Shown one piece after another: positions 49,495 to 57,730 of a DNA stretch of 64,000 nucleotides. Position 1 is the stretch's first letter. Each line of letters begins with the position of its first letter. Position numbers and translations under genes: made by a program. Source of the DNA: Spirochaeta sp. UBA5339 (lineage in GTDB: Bacteria > Spirochaetota > Spirochaetia > DSM-2461); NCBI GenBank assembly GCA_002408085.1, contig DHQL01000009.1, positions 186,001 to 250,000 of the forward strand. Direction: 5' to 3'. Below the pieces are notes generated by a model, which did not search any database, was not told the DNA's origin, and was given only the letters and a program-made list of their open reading frames with translations.

Positions 49495-50496
49495 ATGAAT
49501 ATTGAAAAAATAATCTGCGCCTCAACGGGTGCTGTAAAGGCCCGTCAGGGCGAAAAGATACAGAGTCTCTGGAGCGGTTACGGCAGCATTATCCGGTATT
49601 ATCCGGAGTATAATGACACCCTAGCCGATGCCGGTCTTCCTGGTGGCACGGACAGGCCCGCAAGGGTCATTGTCAAACATGTGAGGCCCGAAGGGGCCGG
49701 GGCCCATCCCAGGGGCTGGAAGACCGACCTCTCCCACAACAGAAAACTCAGATCCTACCATGTGGAGAGCCATTGGTATAAAAAGTGGAGCGCCCTCTGC
49801 GGCAATGAGTGCCGGGTCCCCCGCTGCTACGCCCTGGAGGACCGGGACGATGATATGGTAATGGTTCTGGAAGATCTGGACGCGGCGGGCTTCCCCCTGC
49901 GCCGGAGCAGTATCAATGAGAAAGACCTTCAGGCCTGCCTCAGCTGGCTGGCGCACTTCCACGCACGCTTTCTTGATGAACACCCCGAGGGGCTCTGGGA
50001 GAGCGGAACCTACTGGCATCTGGAAACAAGGCCTGAAGAGCTTGGGGTGATGGAGGACAGAAGACTCGCTGCCGCGGCGCCGCAGATAGATCAGAGGCTT
50101 AAGGAGGCGAGGTTTCAGACCTTTGTCCATGGCGACGCCAAGATCGCCAACTTCTGTTTTGCCCCCGACGGCGGGGTGGCGGCCGTAGACTTTCAGTATG
50201 TTGGCGGAGGGATCGGCATGAAGGATCTGGCCTATTTTGTGGGAAGCTGCTTCTATGAGGATGAGTGCGAATCCAGGGAAGGGGCCATTCTTGACTGTTA
50301 TTTTTATTACCTTGAAACTGCCCTCTCCCGCTACGGAAAATCTGTTGATTACCCGGCTCTGGAGGCGGAGTGGCGTTCCCTCTACCCCTGGGCATGGACT
50401 GACTTTCACCGCTTCCTTAAGGGCTGGAGTCCCGGTCACTGGAAGATCAACTCATACAGCGAAAGGCTGGCCGCCGAGGTTCTGGAGGAGCTATGA
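49495..50496 (+). CDS. APH/ChoK-fold kinase (aminoglycoside/choline kinase-like)
   Basis: The 333-residue protein has the APH superfamily catalytic loop FVHGDAKIANF, with catalytic Asp and metal-binding Asn, and the downstream metal motif AAVDFQYVGGG. The nucleotide-binding region includes a Lys-containing strand, VIVKHVRP, and the linker VMVLEDLDAAGFPL. The exact form resembles ecdysteroid/choline-kinase-like members (VHGD.K..N...DFQ....G). The small-molecule substrate is unknown. Its stop overlaps the start of the phosphatase gene (ATGA), so a kinase/phosphatase pair acting on related metabolites is suggested. Confidence 0.88.
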   Translation: MNIEKIICASTGAVKARQGEKIQSLWSGYGSIIRYYPEYNDTLADAGLPGGTDRPARVIVKHVRPEGAGAHPRGWKTDLSHNRKLRSYHVESHWYKKWSALCGNECRVPRCYALEDRDDDMVMVLEDLDAAGFPLRRSSINEKDLQACLSWLAHFHARFLDEHPEGLWESGTYWHLETRPEELGVMEDRRLAAAAPQIDQRLKEARFQTFVHGDAKIANFCFAPDGGVAAVDFQYVGGGIGMKDLAYFVGSCFYEDECESREGAILDCYFYYLETALSRYGKSVDYPALEAEWRSLYPWAWTDFHRFLKGWSPGHWKINSYSERLAAEVLEEL

Positions 50497-51368
50497 GTAC
50501 AGATATTGAAGACATTCTAATCCCTCTGGCAGAGACAGCCGAAGAGGCCGCCCGGAAGGCCGGAGCCCTGATCGCCTCGTACCGGGGGAAACAGGTCGAG
50601 GTAAAGATGAAGAAGGGAGGGGACAACCTTGCCTCCCAGGTGGTTACCGAGGTGGACCTTAAATCCCAGAATATTATCCTGGATCATCTGGCTCCATCCA
50701 TCGGCAAGTACGGCCTCGGTCTTCTTGCCGAGGAGAACAGGGACGACGGCAGCCGTCTGGAGGCCGAGGCCTTCTGGTGCATAGATCCCATTGACGGTAC
50801 CCTGCCTTTTTCCGAGGACAAGCCCGGTTATGCGGTTTCCATCGGCCTGGTAAGAAAAGACGGGACTCCCCTTGTCGGTGTGGTCTATGATCCCCGGGAG
50901 GATGTTCTTTACTCTGCGGTCAGAGGTGATGGTGCCCGCAGGAACGGTCAGGCCTGGAGGGTCGGAAAGGAAATTCCCCCTGGAACAGCTCTCACATGGA
51001 TTATGGACCGGGATCAGAGAACTCATCCCCGTTTTGACGAGATTCTGGAAAAATTGAACCGGAAGGCCGATGTGCTTAATCTTTCGAACACCTGCTGGTA
51101 CTCGGGCGGTGGCGCCGTTCTCAATGCCCTCTGGGCCCTGGAACAGCACCCTGCCGCCTATTTCAAGATACCCAAGGAGCAGGAGGGGGGAGGCTGTTTC
51201 TGGGACTTTGCCGCCTCAGCCTGTATAGTTAAAGAGGCCGGTGGGAAGGTTTCCGACTACCATGGGGAGATCCTTGATCTGAATAACAGGGACACTTTCT
51301 ATATGAACGGAAAGGGAGTCCTCTTTGTCAGCTCCCCGGATCTTGCCGGAGAACTGACTGATCTTTAG
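50493..51368 (+). CDS. inositol monophosphatase family protein
   Basis: The 291-residue protein has the lithium-sensitive phosphatase motifs: GLLAEENRDD, with the first metal-binding acid, then CIDPIDGTLPF, the second, and a later CFWDFAASACIVKEAGG, the third. The fold is shared by inositol monophosphatase, fructose-1,6-bisphosphatase-like proteins and 3'(2'),5'-bisphosphate nucleotidase. The EE and DPIDGT motifs are intact, so it should be active with magnesium. The substrate cannot be inferred beyond a small phosphate ester. It overlaps the kinase gene by four bases. Confidence 0.88.
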   Translation: MSTDIEDILIPLAETAEEAARKAGALIASYRGKQVEVKMKKGGDNLASQVVTEVDLKSQNIILDHLAPSIGKYGLGLLAEENRDDGSRLEAEAFWCIDPIDGTLPFSEDKPGYAVSIGLVRKDGTPLVGVVYDPREDVLYSAVRGDGARRNGQAWRVGKEIPPGTALTWIMDRDQRTHPRFDEILEKLNRKADVLNLSNTCWYSGGGAVLNALWALEQHPAAYFKIPKEQEGGGCFWDFAASACIVKEAGGKVSDYHGEILDLNNRDTFYMNGKGVLFVSSPDLAGELTDL

Positions 51369-51432
51369 GTGAAATCATCGGCTTGCGGACCTGGCTGACA
51401 ACCTGCTCCATTAAATCCCTGACCCGGGAAGA

Positions 51433-52299
51433 CTACTGTGTGAAATTCCTGACTGAACTTTTCAGCCAGGCCGAGTCGACGGCCCCGACCCTCTGTCTGA
51501 TCAGAGTTCCCTGACTGTCAAAGACCATAGTCACCGGGATGGAGCTGATTCCAAAGCGCCCTGCGGCATCACCCCAGGCATCCAGAACCACCGGGAAGTT
51601 GATATCCTGATCTGCCGCAAAGCTTTTAACCGCCTCCGCCGAGGACTCGGTGGTCGTCATATTGACGCCGATCAGCCGGACACCCCGGTCTTTGTACTCT
51701 TTGTAGAAGTCGATCATTTCGGGAATCTCCGCACGGCAGGGGGGACACCAGGTGGCCCAGAAGTTGACGATGGTTACAGGAGCCCCAGTGAGCTCAAGCT
51801 CTTCGGGCCGTCCATCAAAGGAGCTTACGGTGACTCCTCCTTTTTCAGCTCCGGAGCTGTAGGAAGCCCCGCCATCTGATCCTCCGGAACCTGCAGGCAT
51901 CAGCAGGGCAAGGGGGAAGAGTATAACCATGCTCAGTGTAATAAGCAGCAGCATCGATTTTATATCTGACAATATGTATTTTTCACGGCGGATAAGGAAA
52001 AAGACTCCCCCCAGGGCCGCAGCCAGACCGGCCGTTATATTGACTATTCCTCCCGTAAGGTAAACAAGGGCCAGAGGGGCTTTGATTACGGTGGACCAGT
52101 TGGTTAAAAGAAGGCTGATCTTCCACCCCGCCAGAAAGAGAAGGAGGGCTGTAAAGAAGAGGTCCGACGCGGCCCGGTACTCCTCCTTTCTCTCCCGGTA
52201 GAGAAGCTTGAGGATCAGATGTCCGCCGATTACCGAGAGTATCAGCATTGCCGGAAGGGCGGGGATATTCAGAGGGCCCAGGGAAATCGTATTCTGCAT
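51433..52299 (-). CDS. membrane-anchored TlpA/ResA-type thioredoxin
   Basis: The 288-residue protein has a membrane N-terminal half of about four helices (for example LPAMLILSVIGGHLILKLL and GIVNITAGLAAALGG), opening with an Lgt-like phrase (ISLGPLNIPALPAML). The thioredoxin domain follows (from about residue 155) with the redox motif FWATWCPPCRAEI and the cis-Pro loop SSIPVTMVF. It should act as an extracytoplasmic thiol-disulfide oxidoreductase. Its ATG overlaps the stop of the ABC-2 permease (TGATG), so it belongs to the efflux operon. Confidence 0.85.
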   Translation of the reverse strand: MQNTISLGPLNIPALPAMLILSVIGGHLILKLLYRERKEEYRAASDLFFTALLLFLAGWKISLLLTNWSTVIKAPLALVYLTGGIVNITAGLAAALGGVFFLIRREKYILSDIKSMLLLITLSMVILFPLALLMPAGSGGSDGGASYSSGAEKGGVTVSSFDGRPEELELTGAPVTIVNFWATWCPPCRAEIPEMIDFYKEYKDRGVRLIGVNMTTTESSAEAVKSFAADQDINFPVVLDAWGDAAGRFGISSIPVTMVFDSQGTLIRQRVGAVDSAWLKSSVRNFTQ

Positions 52300-53405
52300 C
52301 AGTCCAACCTCTTTTTTTTCATTCTCTCCCAGGCAAGTATAGTACTGAACAGGATAAAAATCAGCAAAGAAAACACCTGAACCGGCATTTCGGAAATCCT
52401 GGCGTTCCGGAGGACAATGCCCCGCATCAGTTCAATAAAATGGGTTACCGGAAGAACCTTGGAGAGGGCTCTGGCAAAGGTGGGCATTCCCTCGTAGGGA
52501 AAGACAAAACCCGACAGAAGAATCGACGGGAGAAGGATAAAGATAGAGAGCTGCACCGCCTGGAACTGGGTTTTGACAAAGGACGAGATCAGAAGCCCCA
52601 GGGTCAGGGTGGAGGTGATAAACATAAGCACCGCCGCGGCAATGTCGATAACCCTTCCGTTTACGGGCAGGCGGAAGACAAGTACACCCAGCAGAAAGAT
52701 CAGGACCGTCTGAAACATACCGATGCCGATGTAGGGAAGGAGTTTGCCGCAGATTATCTCCATGGCCGATACGGGGGTTGTGATCAGCATCTCCATACTG
52801 CCGTGTTCCCTCTCACGCACCAGGGCAATGGCGGTAAAAAGCATCAGGGTCATTGTCAGAATGACGCCGATCAATCCGGGGATCACATCCACCGCCGTCC
52901 TCTGTTCCGGGTTATATAGGGGCAGAACCTGTATGGGCAGCCTCTCCTGGGTTTTGTAGTCCACGGTGTGCCCCGGAATACCCAGGGGGAGAGAGGCCAG
53001 ACTCTGTACGGCTCCTGTAACCACCGAACTGCTTCCGTCTGTCAGGATCTGGAAGGCTGAACGGCGGTCTCTGAGGCGCTCTTCAAGATCATGGGTGATT
53101 ACAACGCCCGCCCGGACCCGTCCGGTGCGGATCAGTTTCTGTACTTCCTCTACCGAAGAGGCCCGGTACTTCAGATCCAGAACCCTTGTGGCTCCGATAT
53201 CCTGGATAATGCTTCTGGACATCTCTGTCTCCGCCATATCGCACCAGGCTGCCGGGATATTCCTCACATTGTAGTTGATGGCAAAGCCGAAGAGGAGGAG
53301 CTGCATAACGGGGATGCCGAAGACCATGGCGGCGGTAAGGCGGTCCCGGCGAAGCTGTTTCAGCTCCTTGTAGACCATGGCCTGAATCTTCTCTCTGCGG
53401 ATCAT
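52299..53405 (-). CDS. ABC-2 type multidrug/export permease (YhhJ/YbhR-like)
   Basis: The 368-residue protein has one N-terminal helix, a large extracytoplasmic domain (about 50-170) and five C-terminal helices including FTAIALVREREHGSMEMLITTP and FVFPYEGMPTFARALSKVLP, which are signature features of ABC-2 permeases. It works as dimer with the ATPase encoded upstream. The HlyD protein would bridge to the outer membrane or periplasm. Expected export of drugs or toxic compounds is a family inference. Confidence 0.9.
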   Translation of the reverse strand: MIRREKIQAMVYKELKQLRRDRLTAAMVFGIPVMQLLLFGFAINYNVRNIPAAWCDMAETEMSRSIIQDIGATRVLDLKYRASSVEEVQKLIRTGRVRAGVVITHDLEERLRDRRSAFQILTDGSSSVVTGAVQSLASLPLGIPGHTVDYKTQERLPIQVLPLYNPEQRTAVDVIPGLIGVILTMTLMLFTAIALVREREHGSMEMLITTPVSAMEIICGKLLPYIGIGMFQTVLIFLLGVLVFRLPVNGRVIDIAAAVLMFITSTLTLGLLISSFVKTQFQAVQLSIFILLPSILLSGFVFPYEGMPTFARALSKVLPVTHFIELMRGIVLRNARISEMPVQVFSLLIFILFSTILAWERMKKKRLD

Positions 53406-54331
53406 TGTTCCTCCTCCATATGCTCTGAGTGGGTGGCTCTGACAAAGACGTCCTCCAGATTGGCTCTGGTTCTTTCCAGGTCTCCCAGAAAGGGGAAACT
53501 ACGGGTAAGCCAGGCTTCGGGCTCTTCAACCTCCGATGCCACCATAATCCTCAGCCTGTTGCCGATCTGTGTGCATCCGGGGATCAGGGGATCAGCAGAG
53601 AGCTGCCGCCGCCAGTGAATCATCTCTTCGGCCCGACCCTCGGCGAGCAGTACCCGGGCTCCCAGGTTTTCCATCAGCTTCAGGGGTTCTCCTTCGGCGC
53701 TGAGACTTCCCTTGCGGATTATGGCAAGGCGGTGGCAGCGTTCAGCCTCGTCCATATAGTGGGTGGATACCAGAATGGACATGCCTTTTCCCGCAAGTTC
53801 AAAGAGGTACTCCCAGAACTCCCTCCGGCTCTCGGGGTCCACCGCCGATGTGGGTTCATCCAGGATCAGAAGGTCAGGCTTGTGAACAATCGCCGCCGCC
53901 AGGGCCAGGCGCTGTTTCTGGCCGCCGCTCATCGTCCCTGCCAGCTGGCTGCGTCTCTTCTCCAGATGAAACTGGCCGCAGAGCTCTGTGATTCTGGCTT
54001 TCTGTTCCCTCCGGGGAACTCCCTGAATGGCCGCAAGAAACTGCAGATTCTCCTCCACCGTCAGCTCCTGGTAGAGGGAGAACTTCTGTGTCATGTAGCC
54101 AAGGCGGGCCTTCAGCTTCTCCGCCTCCCGTGGGATGGTATACCCCAGGGCTTCCACCTCACCGGAGGTGGGGGTAAGGAGTCCGCAGATCATACGGATG
54201 GTGGTGGATTTTCCGCTCCCATTGGGCCCCAGAAAGCCGTAGATCTCCCCCTCGGGAATATTCAGGGAGAGATTATCCACGGCCCTGAGACTGTCGAAGT
54301 CCCTTGTGAGGTTCCGGGTTTGAATTATCAT
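53402..54331 (-). CDS. ABC transporter ATP-binding protein of the ABC-2 exporter
   Basis: The 309-residue ATPase has Walker A GPNGSGKSTTIRM, Q-loop region MTQKFSLYQELTVEENL, signature MSGGQKQRLALAAAI, Walker B LLILDEPTSAVDP and switch His in STHYMDEAERC. This is a DrrA/YhiH-type exporter ATPase. About 80 residues follow the nucleotide-binding domain. Its stop overlaps the permease start by four bases. Confidence 0.94.
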   Translation of the reverse strand: MIIQTRNLTRDFDSLRAVDNLSLNIPEGEIYGFLGPNGSGKSTTIRMICGLLTPTSGEVEALGYTIPREAEKLKARLGYMTQKFSLYQELTVEENLQFLAAIQGVPRREQKARITELCGQFHLEKRRSQLAGTMSGGQKQRLALAAAIVHKPDLLILDEPTSAVDPESRREFWEYLFELAGKGMSILVSTHYMDEAERCHRLAIIRKGSLSAEGEPLKLMENLGARVLLAEGRAEEMIHWRRQLSADPLIPGCTQIGNRLRIMVASEVEEPEAWLTRSFPFLGDLERTRANLEDVFVRATHSEHMEEEQ

Positions 54332-54363
54332 CCTGTCACTCTGATCTTTCAGGGGAGGCCTCC

Positions 54364-55347
54364 TTACTCTTCTATCCGAGTCAGGGGCATTCTGACTGGA
54401 GTGCCCGGCTTCAGGACAGCCGCTTCAGGATCGATTATATCTACCCGGGCGGCATAGGAGAGGTGGCCCCTGTCGCTCTGGTTCAAGGCAAAGTAGGGGG
54501 TAAAGACAGGTTCGGCGGAGACAGTCAGGATGGTTCCGGCAAGCTCCTTCTCCAGGCCGTCTGCAATCAGGATGACACTGTCTCCCGCCTTAACACGGGT
54601 ATGCCAGGTTTCGGGTATATATACCCGGGCATAGGGGACGCTGTCTGCCAGCAGAACCGCCAGAGGCGTTCCTGCGGCGGGAGTGGCTCCCTCCTTCAGG
54701 GGGATGGAGTCGATAATTCCCCTTCGCGGGGCCTTCAGACTCAGATCTTCCAGGCTGTAGAGGGCCAGTTCAAGGGAGGCTTCGGCGGCGGCCAGGGCCG
54801 ACCGGGCCATCTCGATGTCTTCACTGCGGTTGCCCTGTTCCAGGAGGGCAAGCCGGGCGGTCAGTTCATCCCTGTTCGCCAGAGCCTGTTTATAGGAGGC
54901 CTCCGCCGCTTCCAGATCGGTCTTGCTGTTGAAGTTCTTGCGGTCCATCTCCCTTACCCTTTCCAGATTGTCCTTCTGCTGTTCAAGGACCGCTTCGGCG
55001 CCGTCAAGAAGAGCACGGACCTGAGCGATCTCTTCCGGACGGGGGCCGGATTCCAGTTTCTCCAGATTTGCTGCAGCACTGTCTGCTTCAGCCCGGGCAG
55101 CATCTAGGGCCGCGCGGGCCCTTCGGTCATCCTGTTCCAGTATCAGGTCGCCCTTTTCGATGCTTTCTCCTTCGGACGCGTGGATGACGGTGATTCTTTC
55201 AGCCTGCAGGGCGGGGAGTTCTATTCGGTCTCTCTCCAGAATCCCCGAGGCAACAGGCCGTGCATCAACGGTCCTTCTGTAGAGACCGATACCCAGAAGG
55301 GAGAGGATTATCAGGGGGATGAAGATGGAAAGGATTCTCTTTTTCAT
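54364..55347 (-). CDS. HlyD family membrane-fusion/adaptor protein
   Basis: The 327-residue protein has an N-terminal membrane anchor (ILSIFIPLIILSLLGIGLY), a lipoyl-like half near ITVIHASEGESIEKGDLILEQ, a long coiled coil (about 75-185, rich in Ala/Glu/Leu), the second lipoyl half with RRGIIDSIPLKEG, and a beta-barrel domain near VYIPETWHTRVKAGD. It links the ABC-2 exporter to the outer membrane or guides substrate. It overlaps the regulator gene by four bases. Confidence 0.9.
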   Translation of the reverse strand: MKKRILSIFIPLIILSLLGIGLYRRTVDARPVASGILERDRIELPALQAERITVIHASEGESIEKGDLILEQDDRRARAALDAARAEADSAAANLEKLESGPRPEEIAQVRALLDGAEAVLEQQKDNLERVREMDRKNFNSKTDLEAAEASYKQALANRDELTARLALLEQGNRSEDIEMARSALAAAEASLELALYSLEDLSLKAPRRGIIDSIPLKEGATPAAGTPLAVLLADSVPYARVYIPETWHTRVKAGDSVILIADGLEKELAGTILTVSAEPVFTPYFALNQSDRGHLSYAARVDIIDPEAAVLKPGTPVRMPLTRIEE

Positions 55348-55829
55348 AATCCCTCCCTTTCAGCAGGAATGGAAAGATCAATGGGCTGCCTGGATATGCT
55401 TGATATTCCCAGAATTTCAGTTTCCAGATTTATAATAATTTTCTTAAAGGTGTTCAGGGCTCCTTCAAGTTCATCAATATCCGCATTTTTGGAAACCAGC
55501 TTGAACCACTCATAGTTCAGACCGATTATCTTATCCCGGATCTCTTCGCCCTTCGGGCTGAGGCTTATATAGTTGCATCTTCTGTCTGCCTCATCCTCAA
55601 CCCTCACCACATAGCCCAGATCCATCAGTTTTCTGATGCTCCGGGTCGTCAGGGCCGGGTCCACCTGAAGCAGGTGGCTTAGCTCCTTCTGGGTCAGCTT
55701 TTCATGCTGGGTAATCTCTACCAGAAATGAGAAGAGGCTGCTGCTGATGCCCAGCTCTTTCAGTCTGCTGTTGAGAAAGGTCCGGCGCACCGTGATCAGA
55801 CGGTTTATGATGTAGTTTACGTTTTCCAT
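55344..55829 (-). CDS. MarR family repressor of the export operon
   Basis: The 161-residue protein has the MarR winged helix: EKLTQKELSHLLQVDPALTTRSIRKLMDLG, then the wing RVEDEADRRCNYISLSPKG. It is the first gene of the efflux operon. Its promoter holds two adjacent TTGA-N4-TCAA palindromes overlapping the -35 element, a likely operator for auto-repression. The -10 lies seven bases before the ATG and no ribosome site exists, so the mRNA may be leaderless. Ligand-induced derepression of the exporter is the expected behaviour. Confidence 0.9.
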   Translation of the reverse strand: MENVNYIINRLITVRRTFLNSRLKELGISSSLFSFLVEITQHEKLTQKELSHLLQVDPALTTRSIRKLMDLGYVVRVEDEADRRCNYISLSPKGEEIRDKIIGLNYEWFKLVSKNADIDELEGALNTFKKIIINLETEILGISSISRQPIDLSIPAEREGL

Positions 55830-55835
55830 ATTTCA

Positions 55836-55876
55836 GGTATAATTCTTAATAGTTGATGTGTCAATTGATATGTCAA
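55836..55876 (-). promoter_or_regulatory. promoter and tandem operator of the MarR/export operon
   Basis: On the minus strand, -35 TTGACA (55864-55859) and -10 TATACC (55841-55836) have a 17-base spacer. Plus-strand TTGATGTGTCAA (55853-55864) and TTGATATGTCAA (55865-55876) are adjacent copies of one 12-bp near-palindrome, the first overlapping the -35. Transcription would begin at or next to the A of the ATG at 55829. Confidence 0.75.
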
Positions 55877-55985
55877 TTAATTCTTGATCCTTGCAATATT
55901 TTTTCCAAACCATAAAAACCGATTTCGGGTATGTAAGGGCGGTTTTCCGTTGAATCTGTCAGGGCCTCGGGATAGAATGATACCC

Positions 55986-56612
55986 ATGAATGAGATCTAC
56001 CGCGATCCGGCGGAGCGCCGGCGTTTTATGGAGGCAAAAGGCCTCTCCTATCTTTCAAGGTCCGTCTACAAGGACATACCTGCCTTTGCAAAGGACCAGA
56101 AGGACTCTCCCTACTATCAGGACAATATTGAGGAGTTTGAAACCCTCACCTCGGACTACGGGAAGGATATTGAGGAGTGCCGAATGGCGGATGTCTCCAT
56201 CCGTCTGGTCTCCAGTGATGTGGGCTACGGCCTCTTTGCCGAAGAGGATCTGCGGCCCGGAGCCCTGATTGCCGAGTATGCTGGCATTATTCAGCCCGGG
56301 GAGGATCTCGAGGTGGACCCGGATACGGCGGTACGTCCCGAAGAGGGCTATGAGACCGACTACACCTGGGACTATCCTGATGCCTGGTATGAGGATGAGC
56401 TCTACGAGGTGAATGCCGGAAAGATGGGAAACGAGCTGCGCTATGTAAACCACAGCTTCGAGGCCAATCTGGCAGTGGAACATACTCTGGTGGGGAACCG
56501 CTGGGTGATCTTCTTTGTGACCCAGAGCTTTATCCCTGCGGGAACACAGCTGACCGTTGACTACGGTGAGGAGTACTGGTCCGGAGGGTTCCGGGAGCTG
56601 ATCCTCTTTTAG
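55986..56612 (+). CDS. SET-domain protein (probable protein-lysine methyltransferase)
   Basis: The 208-residue protein is chosen to start at the ATG at 55986 (MNEIYRDPAERR); an upstream frame is untypical. The SET motifs are in order: GYGLFA (80-85) for AdoMet binding, EYAG (97-100), RYVNHSFEAN (152-161), corresponding to the RFxNHSC catalytic motif, and VDYGEEYW (191-198) with the conserved Tyr. The post-SET Cys cluster is missing. SET enzymes methylate lysines, mostly in eukaryotes; bacterial homologues are scattered and their targets mostly unknown. It lies 86 bases before an HDAC-family gene on the same strand. Confidence 0.85.
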   Translation: MNEIYRDPAERRRFMEAKGLSYLSRSVYKDIPAFAKDQKDSPYYQDNIEEFETLTSDYGKDIEECRMADVSIRLVSSDVGYGLFAEEDLRPGALIAEYAGIIQPGEDLEVDPDTAVRPEEGYETDYTWDYPDAWYEDELYEVNAGKMGNELRYVNHSFEANLAVEHTLVGNRWVIFFVTQSFIPAGTQLTVDYGEEYWSGGFRELILF

Positions 56613-56698
56613 TCACACCTGATGCTCTTCCGAAACTCTTCTGTAATTCTGTGGAGAACCGGTGGCAGCTCAGACTCAAATTATCCCAAGGAGAAAAC

Positions 56699-57715
56699 AT
56701 GCTGATCTACAACCCCGAAGCGGTAATAAGCTTCCTTAAATACGGAATTCTGATCCCTTCCCTGGATACCAGAAAGAGCAATACCTACAGGGCCCTGATG
56801 GACGATCCCGATCTGGGCTCAGAGAGCCATAGATGGCTTGTCTCCGACTTTTCAAGGATCGTAGACGAGAATGACATCCGCCGGGCTCACAGGGCAGACT
56901 ATGCTGACCGTCTATTCGGCGACGGCCTTGAGAAGGCCCTGATGGAGGCCTATGAGCTCATCGACGAGAAGGGCAACTACAACCGCTATGAACCGGAAAA
57001 CGCCGAAGCACCCCTTCTGGATATTATGAAGGACGTGATGAATGTGGTTTCAGGCTCCTATGCCAATATTCAGGGGGCTCTTAAGGACGGTTTTTCCTAC
57101 TTTCTGGGTGGAGGAATGCACCATGCTCATCCCGGTTTCGGCCACGGCTTCTGTCTGGTCAACGATATCTGCATCTCCCTGCTGAAGGCAAAGGCGGAGG
57201 GGCTCTTTAATAAGGCCTGGATTATCGATATTGACGCCCACAGGGGAGACGGGACTGCCGAGATTATGGCAGACCACCCGGATATTACCTCCCTGAGCAT
57301 CCATATGGCCTCGGGCTGGCCTCTGGACAGCCCTGAATACAGGGAGGACGGCAGTCTGAATCCCTCCTGGTTTCCCGGTGATGTTGATATTCCCGTAGCC
57401 TCGGGAGAGGAGGGGGAGTACACACCCCGTCTGATGGCGGCCATGGCTGAGCTCGAGAAAACGGGACATCCGGACCTTGTCTTTGTAGTGGCAGGTGTGG
57501 ACCCCTATGAGAAGGATGAACTTCCCTCGACTGCCGTACTTAACCTGACAAAGGAGCAGATGCTGGAGAGGGATCAGGCGGTCTATACCTTCCTTGAAGA
57601 GCGCGGTCTTCCCTCTGCATGGGTGGCCGCCGGAGGCTACGGTGCATCCTCCTGGGAGATTCATGCGCAGTTTTTGAACTGGGTGCTTAAGAGACGCCTG
57701 GGGATTTCTGACTGA
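56699..57715 (+). CDS. histone deacetylase/AcuC family deacylase
   Basis: The 338-residue protein begins at the ATG at 56699 with AAGGAG upstream. It carries the HDAC landmarks: GGGMHHAHPGFGHGFCLVND with the catalytic His pair (141-142), the zinc-binding DIDAHRGDG (Asp179, His181), Asp268 in GVDPYEKDE, and the catalytic Tyr314 in AAGGYGASS. These metallo-deacylases act on acetyl-lysine proteins, acetylpolyamines or similar. The usual DVHHGDG reads DAHRGDG. The neighbouring SET gene suggests protein lysine modification as possible common theme. Confidence 0.92.
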   Translation: MLIYNPEAVISFLKYGILIPSLDTRKSNTYRALMDDPDLGSESHRWLVSDFSRIVDENDIRRAHRADYADRLFGDGLEKALMEAYELIDEKGNYNRYEPENAEAPLLDIMKDVMNVVSGSYANIQGALKDGFSYFLGGGMHHAHPGFGHGFCLVNDICISLLKAKAEGLFNKAWIIDIDAHRGDGTAEIMADHPDITSLSIHMASGWPLDSPEYREDGSLNPSWFPGDVDIPVASGEEGEYTPRLMAAMAELEKTGHPDLVFVVAGVDPYEKDELPSTAVLNLTKEQMLERDQAVYTFLEERGLPSAWVAAGGYGASSWEIHAQFLNWVLKRRLGISD

Positions 57716-57730
57716 TCCTCAGCCCTCAGA

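Noticed and set aside
49425..49620. Repeated ATCCGGTATTAT before and inside the kinase gene
   Set aside because: Two short copies, one inside coding sequence; no symmetric arrangement or link to a regulator, so likely chance.
53429..54457. Open frame of 342 codons opposite the exporter ATPase gene
   Set aside because: Shadow of a gene with complete Walker motifs.
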